Positions 9,801 through 19,071 of a stretch of DNA of 64,000 bases are shown one piece after another. Origin of the DNA: CAWKEY01 sp963848675 (lineage in GTDB: Bacteria > Pseudomonadota > Gammaproteobacteria > Methylococcales > Methylomonadaceae); the NCBI GenBank assembly GCA_963848675.1, contig CAWKEY010000045.1, forward strand, positions 35,536-99,535, written 5' to 3'. Under the pieces are notes generated by a model. That model saw nothing but the letters and a program-made list of their open reading frames with translations. It had not been told where the DNA came from and did no database searches. Made by a program: the position numbers and the translations under genes. Within the stretch, counting starts at the first letter, position 1. The number at the start of each line of letters is the position of its first letter.

Positions 9801-10898
9801 ATTGACGGTGTAAGCGGCGCCGTCAAAGTCCAGCCACAATCTTCTTTTTAGATTGAGCTGATTAGGCTCGGGTTCTGGGTCGCCCCGGCGTATCACTTTA
9901 AAATGCATCGCCTGTCCCGGGGTAATGCTGTACGCGGGCAGATGTTTCCAGTCATCGGGCAAATTGCTTTGGCTGGGGTCTATCGCGCTTAGTTGTTCAA
10001 TCTCGACCACGCGCAGTTGGGGCCTGGCCTCGAAGGCCCAGATTTCGGTTTTCGGCCAGTCTTTATTATCCGTTTGGAAAGGGATGGCATTCAGTTCCTG
10101 CGCTGCTCTTGCCGATATATCGATCTGCCAGCGGCCGGGACGAAGCTGTAACAATAATTGTCCATCGGGTTCAAGACGAGCGGGCAACGGACTTAGCAAC
10201 TGCAACGGTATAAACCCTTCAAGCAACGGCAGCGCCAGCCTGGCTTCGCGCTGTTCGCCGGAAACCTCCAGTTCCAGGCGGCTTAGCACCTGCAGCGGTA
10301 CAGCATCAATAATTTTTCGGAAGACCTGAATGTCGAGACTGTTTTGACTATTTTCCGGTTTTGTTTGGCCAATATCGCTGGCTTTTAACCAGAGCTGGCC
10401 GTTTTTAACGGTTGGCGTGTGGATGGCGCTGCCGTTAATTTTTAGGCTGATCAGCCCGGTATCTTCGGGTATGGTCAGGTTGTCGGGGATGGCATCCCAC
10501 AACAATTCGCCCTTGATCTGATAATCGCCCGCAGCCAGTTTAACCGATGGCCTGCCGTTTTTTTCCAGCACCAGTGCGGTTTTGTTATTAGCAGACACAT
10601 TAAGCGGCCAATGCTTGCTGTCGCCCGGCAGGCCGATCCAGCTGTCCTGATACACCTGCCAGTTTATCGAAAACGTTGCCTTGGTCGCTGTTAAATCCAG
10701 GCTGAGTTGCGTGGGCCAGCTGCAGCGTTTTTGTTCGTAGCTGTTGAAAATAAAAGGGCAAGTCCGCTCCGGGTTATCCTGTAAAACCCAGTTGATCCAG
10801 GGTTTTAACGGTTCCGGTACCTGTTCCGGGGTTAACGGTTTTGCAAAACTGAATGATGTAAAAAGACTTAATAACAACAATACGACCATACGAACCAT
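6857..10898 (-). CDS. Large secreted/inner-membrane protein, one frameshift
   Basis: Two overlapping frames make one protein of about 1,346 residues: an N-terminal part from 10,898 (MVRMVVLLLLSLFTSFSFAKP, a clear signal peptide) and a C-terminal part that continues from about 9,775 to 6,857. The join needs removal of one base. Near 9,775 the minus strand reads atgacccgtggc, and a CC instead of CCC restores TMTVAGGLNALPQ. The protein has a ~370-residue beta-rich extracytoplasmic region, then about six to eight membrane helices interrupted by another large soluble region, and a Lys/Glu tail (PDKKKLAVEPEKK). I do not know the family. It is upstream of, and on the same strand as, the TolC-like gene, so an envelope role is likely. 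Confidence 0.6.
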
Positions 10899-11018
10899 AA
10901 CTCACCCCAGATAACATTTGTAGCACCATGTGAACAGTCGAGGCCATATTGGGGCCCTTCTCGTTCGTGGTATTGATTATAGTGTGTTGATTGGCGGAGG
11001 CCGATGCCGTGGCGCCTT

Positions 11019-12386
11019 TCAGGGCTGATCTTTGGCGTCGTCACTCGTGGTGTCAGCGGTCAACAAGCGGTTGATTTGCTCAAGATCATCCGCGTCAAGG
11101 CTGCTGGCCGCCTGTTTTAATCTGATGCTGTTGAGCAGGTAATCATAACGGGAACGGGCATAATCGCGTTTTACCCGGTACAGATTTCGTTGCTCGGCCA
11201 GCACATCCACCATGGTTCGGGTGCCGGCTTCCAAACCGGCTTCGCTGGCTTCAAGGGCGCTCTCTGTGGATTTAACCGCGGCCTGCAGGGCTTCGACTTG
11301 CCCCATATTCGATAACACGCCGCGATAGGCTTCCTTAACCTGGCGCTTCACCGCGCGTTTGGTGGCGGTCAGGTTTTCTTTGGCGGCTTCATATTCATAG
11401 CTGGCCTGGCGGGTGCGTGAATTGACCGCGCCGCCTTCAAACAAGGGGACATTCAGTTGCACGCCGACGCTCTGGGTGTCGCCACGAAAACCAAAACTGC
11501 TGTTGACATCGGATGCGCCATACGAAGCAACCAGGTCCAGTTGGGGCAAATGGCCGCTGCGTTGCAAATCAATCGACTTGCGGGAAATTTCCGCCTTGTT
11601 TAAGGCCGAGATGATACTCAGATTGGCGGTTTCAGCGCTTTCGCTCCAGGCTGAGATGTCGGCAGGCTCGGGTTTTAACAAAGGCAGTTGCTCGCCCAGG
11701 CGGTTGAGTACGACATCGTTATCACCGATGATCTCACGCAAGGCTTCTTTTTGGTTATCGAGGATATTGGCGGCTTCAATTTCATTGGCGCTGGCCTGAT
11801 CATAAGCGGCCAGGGCTTCATTCACATCGGTAATGGCAATAATGCCCACTTCAAAGCGCTGTTGAGCCTGATCCAGTTGCCGTGAGATGGCCAGCTTTTC
11901 CGCCGTGCTGAACTGGAGATTATCCTGAGCGCCCAACACTCTAAAATAAGCGGTAGCGGTTTTAACCATGAGATTCTGGAGTTCTGCCTGATAGCTGGCT
12001 TCCGCCTCTGCATTCAGGTTTTCAGATTGACTTAACTGTATCCAGTGTTCCCAATGAAACAGCGGCTGGGTAAGGTTGATATTAAACGTGTTGCTCCAGA
12101 AATCCTGGTTGACTTGAGTACCCCGAAACCCGCCCGTTCTTTTGTTGTGCAAACGGTCGCGGCTGGAGGCGCCGCTTGCCGATATGGTGGGCAGAAAGCG
12201 GGCAATGCTCTGATCCTTTGATTCGCCAATGGCCAGTTGACTGGCTTTGGCTTGCTTCAGGATGGGGTCGTTTTGTAGTGCAAGCTGATAAATTTCCGAC
12301 AAATTTTCGGCGTTTACAGCAGCAGATCCAGCGCAGGTCAGTAGAAATAGCGAAAATATGGTTTTCACAAGGTGATACCTGGGCAT
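11019..12386 (-). CDS. tolC: TolC family outer membrane channel
   Basis: 455 residues from ATG 12386 (a GTG at 12410 would add eight). A signal peptide ends near VNA-ENLSEIYQLALQNDP, the standard TolC mature start. The two repeated halves of the fold are visible: long helices with LNAEAEASYQAELQNLMVKTA and later KRAVKRQVKEAYRGVLSNMGQ, and beta strands with NLTQPLF and NVPLFEGG. The ending YDYLLNSIRLKQAAG-like segment is the family C-terminal helix. TolC-type trimers form the outer-membrane exit duct for type I secretion or efflux pumps. No pump partner is seen in the window; the neighbouring large membrane protein is the only candidate. Confidence 0.9.
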   Translation of the reverse strand: MPRYHLVKTIFSLFLLTCAGSAAVNAENLSEIYQLALQNDPILKQAKASQLAIGESKDQSIARFLPTISASGASSRDRLHNKRTGGFRGTQVNQDFWSNTFNINLTQPLFHWEHWIQLSQSENLNAEAEASYQAELQNLMVKTATAYFRVLGAQDNLQFSTAEKLAISRQLDQAQQRFEVGIIAITDVNEALAAYDQASANEIEAANILDNQKEALREIIGDNDVVLNRLGEQLPLLKPEPADISAWSESAETANLSIISALNKAEISRKSIDLQRSGHLPQLDLVASYGASDVNSSFGFRGDTQSVGVQLNVPLFEGGAVNSRTRQASYEYEAAKENLTATKRAVKRQVKEAYRGVLSNMGQVEALQAAVKSTESALEASEAGLEAGTRTMVDVLAEQRNLYRVKRDYARSRYDYLLNSIRLKQAASSLDADDLEQINRLLTADTTSDDAKDQP

Positions 12387-12422
12387 TATTTCTAAGCTCT
12401 TTTTAGGCACTAGCTGGCATTG

Positions 12423-13517
12423 TTACGAATCATCAACCTGATCGGCCAACGCTGTCAGGAGCGTAAGACGTTGCGATAATTGCTCGGAAGTGTCGGCGCG
12501 CACGCTGGCATGAGCTACTTTACGTCCTTTGCGGGGTGCTTTGTCGTACAAATGCAGGTGGGCATTCGGAATGCTTAACACGTCTTTGGTTGCGGGCAGA
12601 CCGCCAATAAAATTCACCATGGCCGCTTTGCCTACCGGCGTGGTTGCGCCTAAAGGCAGATTCGTTATCGCCCGCAAGTGGTTTTCAAACTGGCTGGTTT
12701 CAGCGCCTTCAATCGTCCAGTGGCCGGAATTATGCACACGGGGCGCAAACTCGTTGGCAACCAGTCTTCCGTCTATTTCAAATAATTCCAAGGCCAATAC
12801 GCCGACATAATTCAGTTCTTCCAGCAAGCGAGACACATAGCTTTCTGCAAGCCCTTGCATGGCGTCATCCGCGCGGCATTCGGAAACGCGCAGTATGCCG
12901 CCTCTGTGCAAATTTTCCGATAACGGGTAATACACGATGGCGCCCGAACTATTGCGTACCGCGATGATAGAGACTTCGCGCTGGAACGGCACAAAGCCTT
13001 CAACGATGGCGGGGGCGCCTTGCAGCAGTTCCCAGGCGGGTTTTAAGTCATCGATGGATTTCAGCACTGACTGGCCCTTGCCGTCGTAACCCTGCGTACG
13101 GCTTTTTAAAATGGCCGGCCAACCGATGTGCGTCATCGCCTGTTGCAGATCTTCAAGGCTGTCTACAGCGGCGTAGTCCGGAGTGGGAATGTCGAGGTCG
13201 CGGAAAAAGCTTTTTTCGATCAGCCTATCCTGGGCAACGCCCAAGGCTTCAGAGGATGGATGCACTTGCGTGTGAGAGGCCAAAAATTCGGCGACCTGGG
13301 CTGGCACATTTTCAAATTCATAAGTGACCACGTCGGCGCGCTCGGCCAGTTGGGCCAGAAGTTCCGGATCGTTGTAATCGCCATGCAAATGCTCGCCCAG
13401 TGTGTTGGCGCAGGCGTCAGCTGAAGGATCCAGAAAAATAAAATCCAGACCTAATGGATAGCCCGCCAAGGCGATCATGCGGGCAAGCTGTCCGGCTCCG
13501 AGTACTCCGACTTTCAT
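12423..13517 (-). CDS. purK: N5-carboxyaminoimidazole ribonucleotide synthase
   Basis: 364 residues of the ATP-grasp enzyme that converts AIR, ATP and bicarbonate to N5-CAIR in purine synthesis. The N-terminal VGVLGAGQLARMIALAGYPLG is diagnostic for PurK. ATP-grasp signatures follow: KSRTQGYDGKGQ in the middle, then ALELFEIDGRLVANEFAPRVHNSGHWTIEG. The gene is intact. It overlaps purE by four bases (start ATG 13517, purE stop 13514), so the two are translationally coupled in the usual purEK order. Confidence 0.97.
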   Translation of the reverse strand: MKVGVLGAGQLARMIALAGYPLGLDFIFLDPSADACANTLGEHLHGDYNDPELLAQLAERADVVTYEFENVPAQVAEFLASHTQVHPSSEALGVAQDRLIEKSFFRDLDIPTPDYAAVDSLEDLQQAMTHIGWPAILKSRTQGYDGKGQSVLKSIDDLKPAWELLQGAPAIVEGFVPFQREVSIIAVRNSSGAIVYYPLSENLHRGGILRVSECRADDAMQGLAESYVSRLLEELNYVGVLALELFEIDGRLVANEFAPRVHNSGHWTIEGAETSQFENHLRAITNLPLGATTPVGKAAMVNFIGGLPATKDVLSIPNAHLHLYDKAPRKGRKVAHASVRADTSEQLSQRLTLLTALADQVDDS

Positions 13518-14011
13518 AACAGGTCCTCGCGAGGATCTGGATGGGCCAGCACGGTTTCGGTTTGTTCAGCACGAAAGTCGTGTAATGCCTGCCGGTAGGG
13601 CGGATATTTGTTGCTCAAAATAGCCGTTGCCAGCAAGGCCGCGTTGATGGCGCCGGCTTTGCCTATCGCCAGCGTGCCAACCGGAATGCCGGCGGGCATC
13701 TGCGCGATGGATAACAAGGAGTCCATACCATTGAGCGCTTTCGACTGCACCGGTACGCCCAACACAGGCAGGGCGGTTTTGGCGGCGGTCATGCCGGGCA
13801 AATGGGCCGCGCCGCCGGCGCCGGCAATAATCACTTCGAGGCCTCTGCTGTCCGCCATCTCCGCATAGCGGAACAGTTTGTCCGGAGTGCGGTGTGCAGA
13901 AATCACTTCCACTTCATGTGGCACGCCTAGCCGTTCCAGCGTTTCCACAGCAAAGCGCATGGTTTCCCAGTCCGAGCTCGAGCCCATGATGATACCTACC
14001 AGTGCTGTCAT
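13514..14011 (-). CDS. purE: N5-carboxyaminoimidazole ribonucleotide mutase
   Basis: 165 residues, class I PurE. The fold-defining GIIMGSSSDWETM and the substrate-binding ISAHRTPDKLFRYA are present, and the GAGGAAHLPGMTAAKTALPVLGVPV and GTLAIGKAGAINAALLA blocks are complete. It moves the carboxyl group of N5-CAIR to C4. Length matches the bacterial family. First gene of a purE-purK operon. About 275 bases with no gene lie between it and xthA. Confidence 0.97.
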   Translation of the reverse strand: MTALVGIIMGSSSDWETMRFAVETLERLGVPHEVEVISAHRTPDKLFRYAEMADSRGLEVIIAGAGGAAHLPGMTAAKTALPVLGVPVQSKALNGMDSLLSIAQMPAGIPVGTLAIGKAGAINAALLATAILSNKYPPYRQALHDFRAEQTETVLAHPDPREDLL

Positions 14012-14286
14012 TTATATATCTCCGTTCAGTATTCAGAATGATCTGGGTACAAAAATAGTGGCCGAAATTATCGCATAAATGCCAGGGGGATGTTTTCTAA
14101 GTTTCTAGTTTAACGCGCTCACAGTGAGCAACAATCAGCAATCAGCATGAGAAGATGTTGCTCTGGTAACGGCGCTTGTGGCAGTCTTATTGCCAGTCCA
14201 TGGAGTATCTGCCAACAAAAAATCAAGCACGAACGAGGCTCCGGGTAGCACCGCGCATCCGGCGAATTAACCGGCTTTAGCCACCC

Positions 14287-15051
14287 TTACGAGTCGATCT
14301 CGATGCCGACCGGACAATGATCCGATCCGGTAATGTCCGGCAGAATAAAGGCCTGCTTGACTTTGTCGATCAGCGCTTGGCTGGTCAACACGTAATCGAT
14401 CCGCCAGCCGACGTTTCTTGCCCGGGCGCCGGCGCGAAAACTCCACCAGCTGTAGGCGACGGTGTCCGGATGAAAATGCCGGAAAGTGTCAACCAGGCCG
14501 GCGTCGATGAAACGGCTGAAGCCATCAATTTCTATCTGAGTATAGCCAGCTGATTTATTGTAATTCGGCTTCGGACGGGCGATATCGATTTCCTGATGCG
14601 CGACATTGAAATCGCCGCAGGCGATCAGCGGTTTTTTGCTCTGCAGTTGCTGGCAATAGGCCAGAAACTCCGTATCCCAGGTTTTCCGGTAATCCAGCCG
14701 GGCCAACTCCTCGCCCGAATTCGGCACATACACGTTAAGCAAATAGAAATGCTCGAATTCGGCGACTATCACGCGGCCTTCCCGGTCGTGCTCGGCAATG
14801 CCGATATCGTTGATGATTTGCAGCGGCGCCTGCCGGGATAAAATCGTCACGCCGGCATAACCCTTGCGTTCGGCGCAGTTGGAATAAATGTGGTAGCCGT
14901 CGATGCCGACCAGCGCCTTGTCGATCTGATCGGCTTGGGCCTTGGTTTCCTGCAGCAGAATGCAGTCGGGATCGAGTCTGGCGAGCGTTCCGGCAAAGCC
15001 TTTGTTTTGCACCGAGCGAATGCCGTTGACGTTCCAGGAAATGATTTTCAT
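14287..15051 (-). CDS. xthA: Exodeoxyribonuclease III (AP endonuclease)
   Basis: 254 residues of the ExoIII/APE1 family, which cut DNA 5' to abasic sites and remove nucleotides from 3' ends. Conserved motifs are in order: SWNVNGIRS, LQETK, the GDFNVAHQEIDI metal site, WWSFRAGARARNVGWRIDY and the final SDHCPVGIEI. The length is typical. The gene stands alone on the minus strand. Housekeeping DNA repair; no oddity seen. Confidence 0.95.
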   Translation of the reverse strand: MKIISWNVNGIRSVQNKGFAGTLARLDPDCILLQETKAQADQIDKALVGIDGYHIYSNCAERKGYAGVTILSRQAPLQIINDIGIAEHDREGRVIVAEFEHFYLLNVYVPNSGEELARLDYRKTWDTEFLAYCQQLQSKKPLIACGDFNVAHQEIDIARPKPNYNKSAGYTQIEIDGFSRFIDAGLVDTFRHFHPDTVAYSWWSFRAGARARNVGWRIDYVLTSQALIDKVKQAFILPDITGSDHCPVGIEIDS

Positions 15052-15137
15052 GCGATGCTTCCGTCTGATGCGGTAGAAGTTGCGTCTTTAATGGTAAAAA
15101 AGCGGATGAGCTCTATTGTAGCCTGATGCTTTTTGGC

Positions 15138-16391
15138 TTAACGGGATATACGAATTCCATCCCAGGAATAGCCTAGAGAAAGCATCACGACATTAGCTAC
15201 ACTGGTTCCCGCATTTAAATTTTGCACATTCACATTCTTGTCTTGCTGGTAATCCTGCCAGCTGTAAGCATAGCTACCCTTGAGCTGCCAGTTTTTTGCG
15301 AGCTCCCAGGCTATACCAGCAGATGCAGTGAAATAACTGCGATCAAATTGACTGGTTGCATTATTTGATGAATTACCGCCGACCGATTGACTGAGCGAAT
15401 AGTTACCAGAGATATCCAGCGCCAGATGCCGGGTCATTTGGTACGAATAGTTAGCAAAGAAAGATTGGGTTTGCAGAGTTTGACCGATGGAGCTTGGGTT
15501 GACAGCGTTGGAATAACCTGCAGAGGCTTTGTTTAGCAGACCAGCATAGGTTAAATTGATATTGGCGACACGACCCAAGGATAACGAAGAATTCTGCCCG
15601 GGTGTATCCACATTAGAACTTGGTTGGCTGTCAACCCACACTGGGCCGCCACCTGCGCTAACTGTCCAGAGGCGATCAACTTTATAATTCGCCCCCAGTT
15701 GAAAGCCAAACAGATTTTGAGTTGATGCGTTCGGGCCAGTATATTGGATATTGGAGAAATTAATCTTCTCATTCAGGGAGAGGCGCCGGCTCCATTGATG
15801 GCTCCCGCCCAGGTTAACGCTGTAAGTATCGTTGCTGTTGTAATTCAAGGGGCCGTTGCCGGTACTTAAAGTCGTACCGCCAGCCGTGTTGGTGAAGCTG
15901 GTTTTGGAGTACGAAGCCCCCAGAGTCAATTCATCGCGGGCAGTCCATTGCCAGGTCCAAGAAGGGGCTAGCTGATAGTTTTCAGACTGATTGTTGGGAA
16001 GAATTATCCCTGTATCCGTGAGTTGTTGAGCATAGGAACAGCTAACGCCGTAGCCGCCGCTTAAGCTAAAAACACTGCGATTGGTCCGATAATCGTTTTT
16101 CGAGCCCAGATTATAGTTGTCACAATCCCAGCGCGTATCGTCATAGCGGCGAATATCCCCCCGTCCTTGAACGGCAATATCCAGTATTTCCGTTTTCCGG
16201 GAGGCTTGTAAACTGGGTGTCAAAAGGTAGCCAAAAACAGGGGCTTTCTGAATGGCGCTGAGTGCAATGTTGTCGTTATACAGTACTTGCTGGCCCAAGG
16301 CGCCTTTCAGTAACCATTCTGCAGCAGCAAGGTCTTTGCCGGGGCCAATGCTGGCCAGAACAAGTAATCCGATTTTTCCAGCGCAGCGCAT
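15138..16391 (-). CDS. Outer membrane beta-barrel, polysaccharide export-associated
   Basis: About 417 residues from ATG 16391; a GTG at 16433 would add 14 and overlap the upstream gene. A signal sequence (KIGLLVLASIGPGKDLAAA) is followed by many alternating beta-strand pairs rich in aromatic and polar residues (SWTWQWTARDELTLGASYSKT, NLGGSHQWSRRLSLNEKI), ending GYSWDGIRISR. This is the pattern of the outer-membrane beta-barrels encoded beside Wza-type genes in exosortase/EPS loci. It follows the export protein by 16 bases on the same strand, so the pair is probably one transcript and both serve EPS export. Substrate unknown. Confidence 0.7.
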   Translation of the reverse strand: MRCAGKIGLLVLASIGPGKDLAAAEWLLKGALGQQVLYNDNIALSAIQKAPVFGYLLTPSLQASRKTEILDIAVQGRGDIRRYDDTRWDCDNYNLGSKNDYRTNRSVFSLSGGYGVSCSYAQQLTDTGIILPNNQSENYQLAPSWTWQWTARDELTLGASYSKTSFTNTAGGTTLSTGNGPLNYNSNDTYSVNLGGSHQWSRRLSLNEKINFSNIQYTGPNASTQNLFGFQLGANYKVDRLWTVSAGGGPVWVDSQPSSNVDTPGQNSSLSLGRVANINLTYAGLLNKASAGYSNAVNPSSIGQTLQTQSFFANYSYQMTRHLALDISGNYSLSQSVGGNSSNNATSQFDRSYFTASAGIAWELAKNWQLKGSYAYSWQDYQQDKNVNVQNLNAGTSVANVVMLSLGYSWDGIRISR

Positions 16392-16407
16392 TTTTTTCTG
16401 AAACACT

Positions 16408-17028
16408 TCAAGGAACAACGATAGTATCGCCACTTTGCAACAGAATGTTCGTGTCTAAATTCTCGCCGTCTTCAACATCGCCGTACTCGAAGGGCAGGGA
16501 TTTGGTTTTGCCGTCTGCTTCACGCCGCAAAACTATAATGCTGTTTTTTTTGGCAAATTCCGTCACACCCTCCGCCATGCTCAAGGCTTGCATCACATCC
16601 ATGGGTCTTGTCATCACAAAAGCCCCTGGTTTCTTGACCTCGCCAGTCACATAAATCATGTTGCCCTCTGCGGCAAGCAGCCTGACGTTTATTTCCGAGT
16701 CAGGTATATATTGACTCAGACGCTCGCGCAGCAAGCCGACCAGGTCCTCGGTTGTTTTGCCGGCAGCGGGAACGTGCCCGACCAAGGGAAAAGAGATCGT
16801 GCCATCCGGCAGCACCACTACTTCCTGTTTCAAGTTTTCCTCTTGCCAAACGGTGATTTCCAGCTTGTCGCCTGGATTAAGTCGGTAGCCATCGCTTGCC
16901 AGGGCATAACTCTGATTGGTTAGGTAAAGCAGACAGCCGAAAAAAAACGCCACATGGCTGCAGCCAAAATATGAAACTATCGATTTTTTTAAAGTAAATG
17001 TATTCATTCGCAGGTTATCCAAAAACAT
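16408..17028 (-). CDS. Polysaccharide export protein (short Wza type)
   Basis: 206 residues; ATG at 17007 (MNTFTLKK) is an alternative start 21 bases in. An N-terminal hydrophobic export signal is followed by the poly_export domain (YRLNPGDKLEITVWQEENLKQ, VVLPDGTISFPLVGHVPAAG) and one SLBB beta-grasp domain (MIYVTGEVKKPGAFVMTRP, then ILLQSGDTIVVP). It is shorter than E. coli Wza, as usual for exosortase-linked EPS systems, and lacks a clear lipobox. It would form or gate the outer-membrane exit for polysaccharide, partnering with the Wzz-like protein at 40,075 and the barrel gene downstream. Confidence 0.85.
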   Translation of the reverse strand: MFLDNLRMNTFTLKKSIVSYFGCSHVAFFFGCLLYLTNQSYALASDGYRLNPGDKLEITVWQEENLKQEVVVLPDGTISFPLVGHVPAAGKTTEDLVGLLRERLSQYIPDSEINVRLLAAEGNMIYVTGEVKKPGAFVMTRPMDVMQALSMAEGVTEFAKKNSIIVLRREADGKTKSLPFEYGDVEDGENLDTNILLQSGDTIVVP

Positions 17029-17411
17029 CGAATTATTAATTCGCCGATAAGTTAATTATGTAACTTTGAAAAAAACCAAATTCACGGGCCAGGTTGGGAA
17101 ATTAATGCTTTAACTTAACACCCTAGTATTGGTCTCTAGTTTCGGGTACGAGGCGCGAAGAGAGTCCATCGGTACGCGGTCAATTTTCAAAAAGTCTATC
17201 CTGATCGCAGCCTTGCTGTTATTTTAAGTCTACCATTTTTATGGCAAGTAAAAGAGCTATTTGTGTCAACAATTTACTGGATAATTTTCCAGTATGGGAA
17301 CTGGCCGCTTCTTGAAACACTGAATTTGCTCTGGCACTCGCAAGCATTTTGTTTACGAGCTTAACCGCTGGCGTGCTATTAAAATTGCCAGGCTGAAGCT
17401 CCAAAAAGGCT
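17029..17411. other. Intergenic stretch, nothing recognised
   Basis: Between the export gene and lhgO, both minus strand. A minus-strand open frame overlaps the lhgO 3' end and extends to 17,219, but its codons past lhgO look like no known protein, and no start with a ribosome binding site is present in the gap. Confidence 0.5.
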
Positions 17412-18608
17412 TCAAATTGGCAATTGATTAACGATATGTTCGCCGATTGCCAGTGAAGCGGTTGCAGCAGGACTCGGTGCGTTAAGGACATGCAAGACGT
17501 CTTTGCGTACCACCAGATGAAAGTCATCCACCAAGTCACCCGATGGTTTCATGGCCTGCGCGCGGACGCCCGCGTCGCCGGATACCAAATCAGCGGTGCG
17601 AATATCAGGCACAAGCCTTTGTAGCGCATGGCAAAAGTATGATTTGCTCAATGACTGGATCAGTTCAGAACATGACATGGCGGGATATTTGTAAAGAAAA
17701 CGCCAAAGTCCGGGGAAAAGCAGTGCATCCAGCATGTCGCGGGTGTCAAATTGTGTTAATCGGTATCCTTCGCGCGCAAAGGCGAGAACCGCGTTTGGGC
17801 CGGCCTCCACGCCACCTTGAATCATCCGTGTGAAATGGACGCCCAGGAACGGGAATTGCGGATTGGGAACAGGATAAACCAAATTTTTCACCAGATGTTG
17901 CGCCGAAGGTTTGAGATGATAATATTCACCGCGAAACGGCACAATACGGATATCTCGCGGTTCGCCTGCCAGTTTGGCGATGTGATCGCAGTGCAATCCG
18001 GCGCAGTTGATCAAAAAATCGGCATCGAATTCGGCTGTCTTCGTAGTGGCGACCCAGGCGTCGGCTTTGCGTTCAAGGCGGACTACTTTGGCGCCCGTGA
18101 CAATGCGCCCTCCTCGGTCTTGGACAATTGAGGCCAGTCGATCACAGACCTGCCGGTAATCGACAATGCCTTCTTCAGGCACATGCACAGCCGCAAGGCC
18201 GTTGACATGGGGTTCGATTTTCCGCATTTCGGATGCGTCCATTTTGCGCAATCCCTGCAGGCCGTTGGCGGTACCTCGTCGAAGTAATTCGTCCAGTCTT
18301 GGTAGTTCTTCGAGTGTTACGGCGACAACAAGTTTGCCGCAGATTTCGTGTGCAATTCCTTCTGCCCGGCAAAATTTTGTCATTTGCTGGATGCCGGTTA
18401 CGGCTAATTTCGCTTTGGCTGAGCCAGGCGCATAATAAAGGCCTGCGTGTAATACGCCGCTATTATGCGTACTCTGGTGCGCACCGACGATGGCTTCTTT
18501 CTCGAGCAAAGTGATGTGTGCTTGAGGAAAGCGCTCCTGTAGCCGATAGGCAGTTGCTAAGCCAACCAGGCCACCGCCGACAATGAGAAAAGATTTTTGT
18601 GTGCTCAT
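17412..18608 (-). CDS. lhgO: L-2-hydroxyglutarate oxidase
   Basis: 398 residues of the DAO-type FAD enzyme that oxidises L-2-hydroxyglutarate to 2-oxoglutarate. FAD-binding FLIVGGGLVGLATAYRL at the start, the family block GAHQSTHNSGVLHAGLYYAPGS, and FRGEYYHLKP plus the final NAPSPAATASLAIGEHI are all in place. Probably membrane-peripheral, passing electrons to the quinone pool. It is complete and lies between two EPS/exosortase genes on the same strand, with more than 370 bases on each side, so co-regulation with them is doubtful. Confidence 0.93.
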   Translation of the reverse strand: MSTQKSFLIVGGGLVGLATAYRLQERFPQAHITLLEKEAIVGAHQSTHNSGVLHAGLYYAPGSAKAKLAVTGIQQMTKFCRAEGIAHEICGKLVVAVTLEELPRLDELLRRGTANGLQGLRKMDASEMRKIEPHVNGLAAVHVPEEGIVDYRQVCDRLASIVQDRGGRIVTGAKVVRLERKADAWVATTKTAEFDADFLINCAGLHCDHIAKLAGEPRDIRIVPFRGEYYHLKPSAQHLVKNLVYPVPNPQFPFLGVHFTRMIQGGVEAGPNAVLAFAREGYRLTQFDTRDMLDALLFPGLWRFLYKYPAMSCSELIQSLSKSYFCHALQRLVPDIRTADLVSGDAGVRAQAMKPSGDLVDDFHLVVRKDVLHVLNAPSPAATASLAIGEHIVNQLPI

Positions 18609-19071
18609 TTCGTTATGCTCAATAGTTGTGAGGTTGTAGTGAAGGAGTCTACTTAGTTTTGATGACCGTCAAGGAATTCTGATGCGAATAGCCGATTGGA
18701 GTATTTCATTCGGACGAGATTAATCTTTGCTGCCAAGTGTATTTACATGTTGCTGAGTACGGCAAGAGTTGCAGCTTTTTTTATCCCCAGGAACTTTACT
18801 GGGCAACCCATTATTGTCAGTCGCCTGTTTGAAAAACGCTGAGGAAAACAAATTTACCGGGCTAATCAATGGAGCGGGTTATTTGTCTCTTCATTTCTTC
18901 AGATAACTATAGACAAGGTTCAGGCGAAAAACAGAAAAGCCAGAAACATCGCCGATTTGGGATTTTACGCAGATGATGGCAATAATCGTAGTAGTGAAGT
19001 TTTAACAAAGGCTAATTGTCGTTGATTTTGGCAAATTTTGCGACAGAACTTCAAGGTTTCTTGTTATGCTT
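18609..19071. other. Intergenic stretch, nothing recognised
   Basis: 463 bases upstream of lhgO and downstream of the exosortase gene. I see no open frame with a ribosome binding site, no RNA gene and no repeat. A promoter for lhgO should lie in the left part. Confidence 0.5.

Noticed and set aside
17219..17539. 106-codon minus-strand frame overlapping lhgO
   Set aside because: Mostly the shifted reading of lhgO; the remainder has no start signal or similarity.
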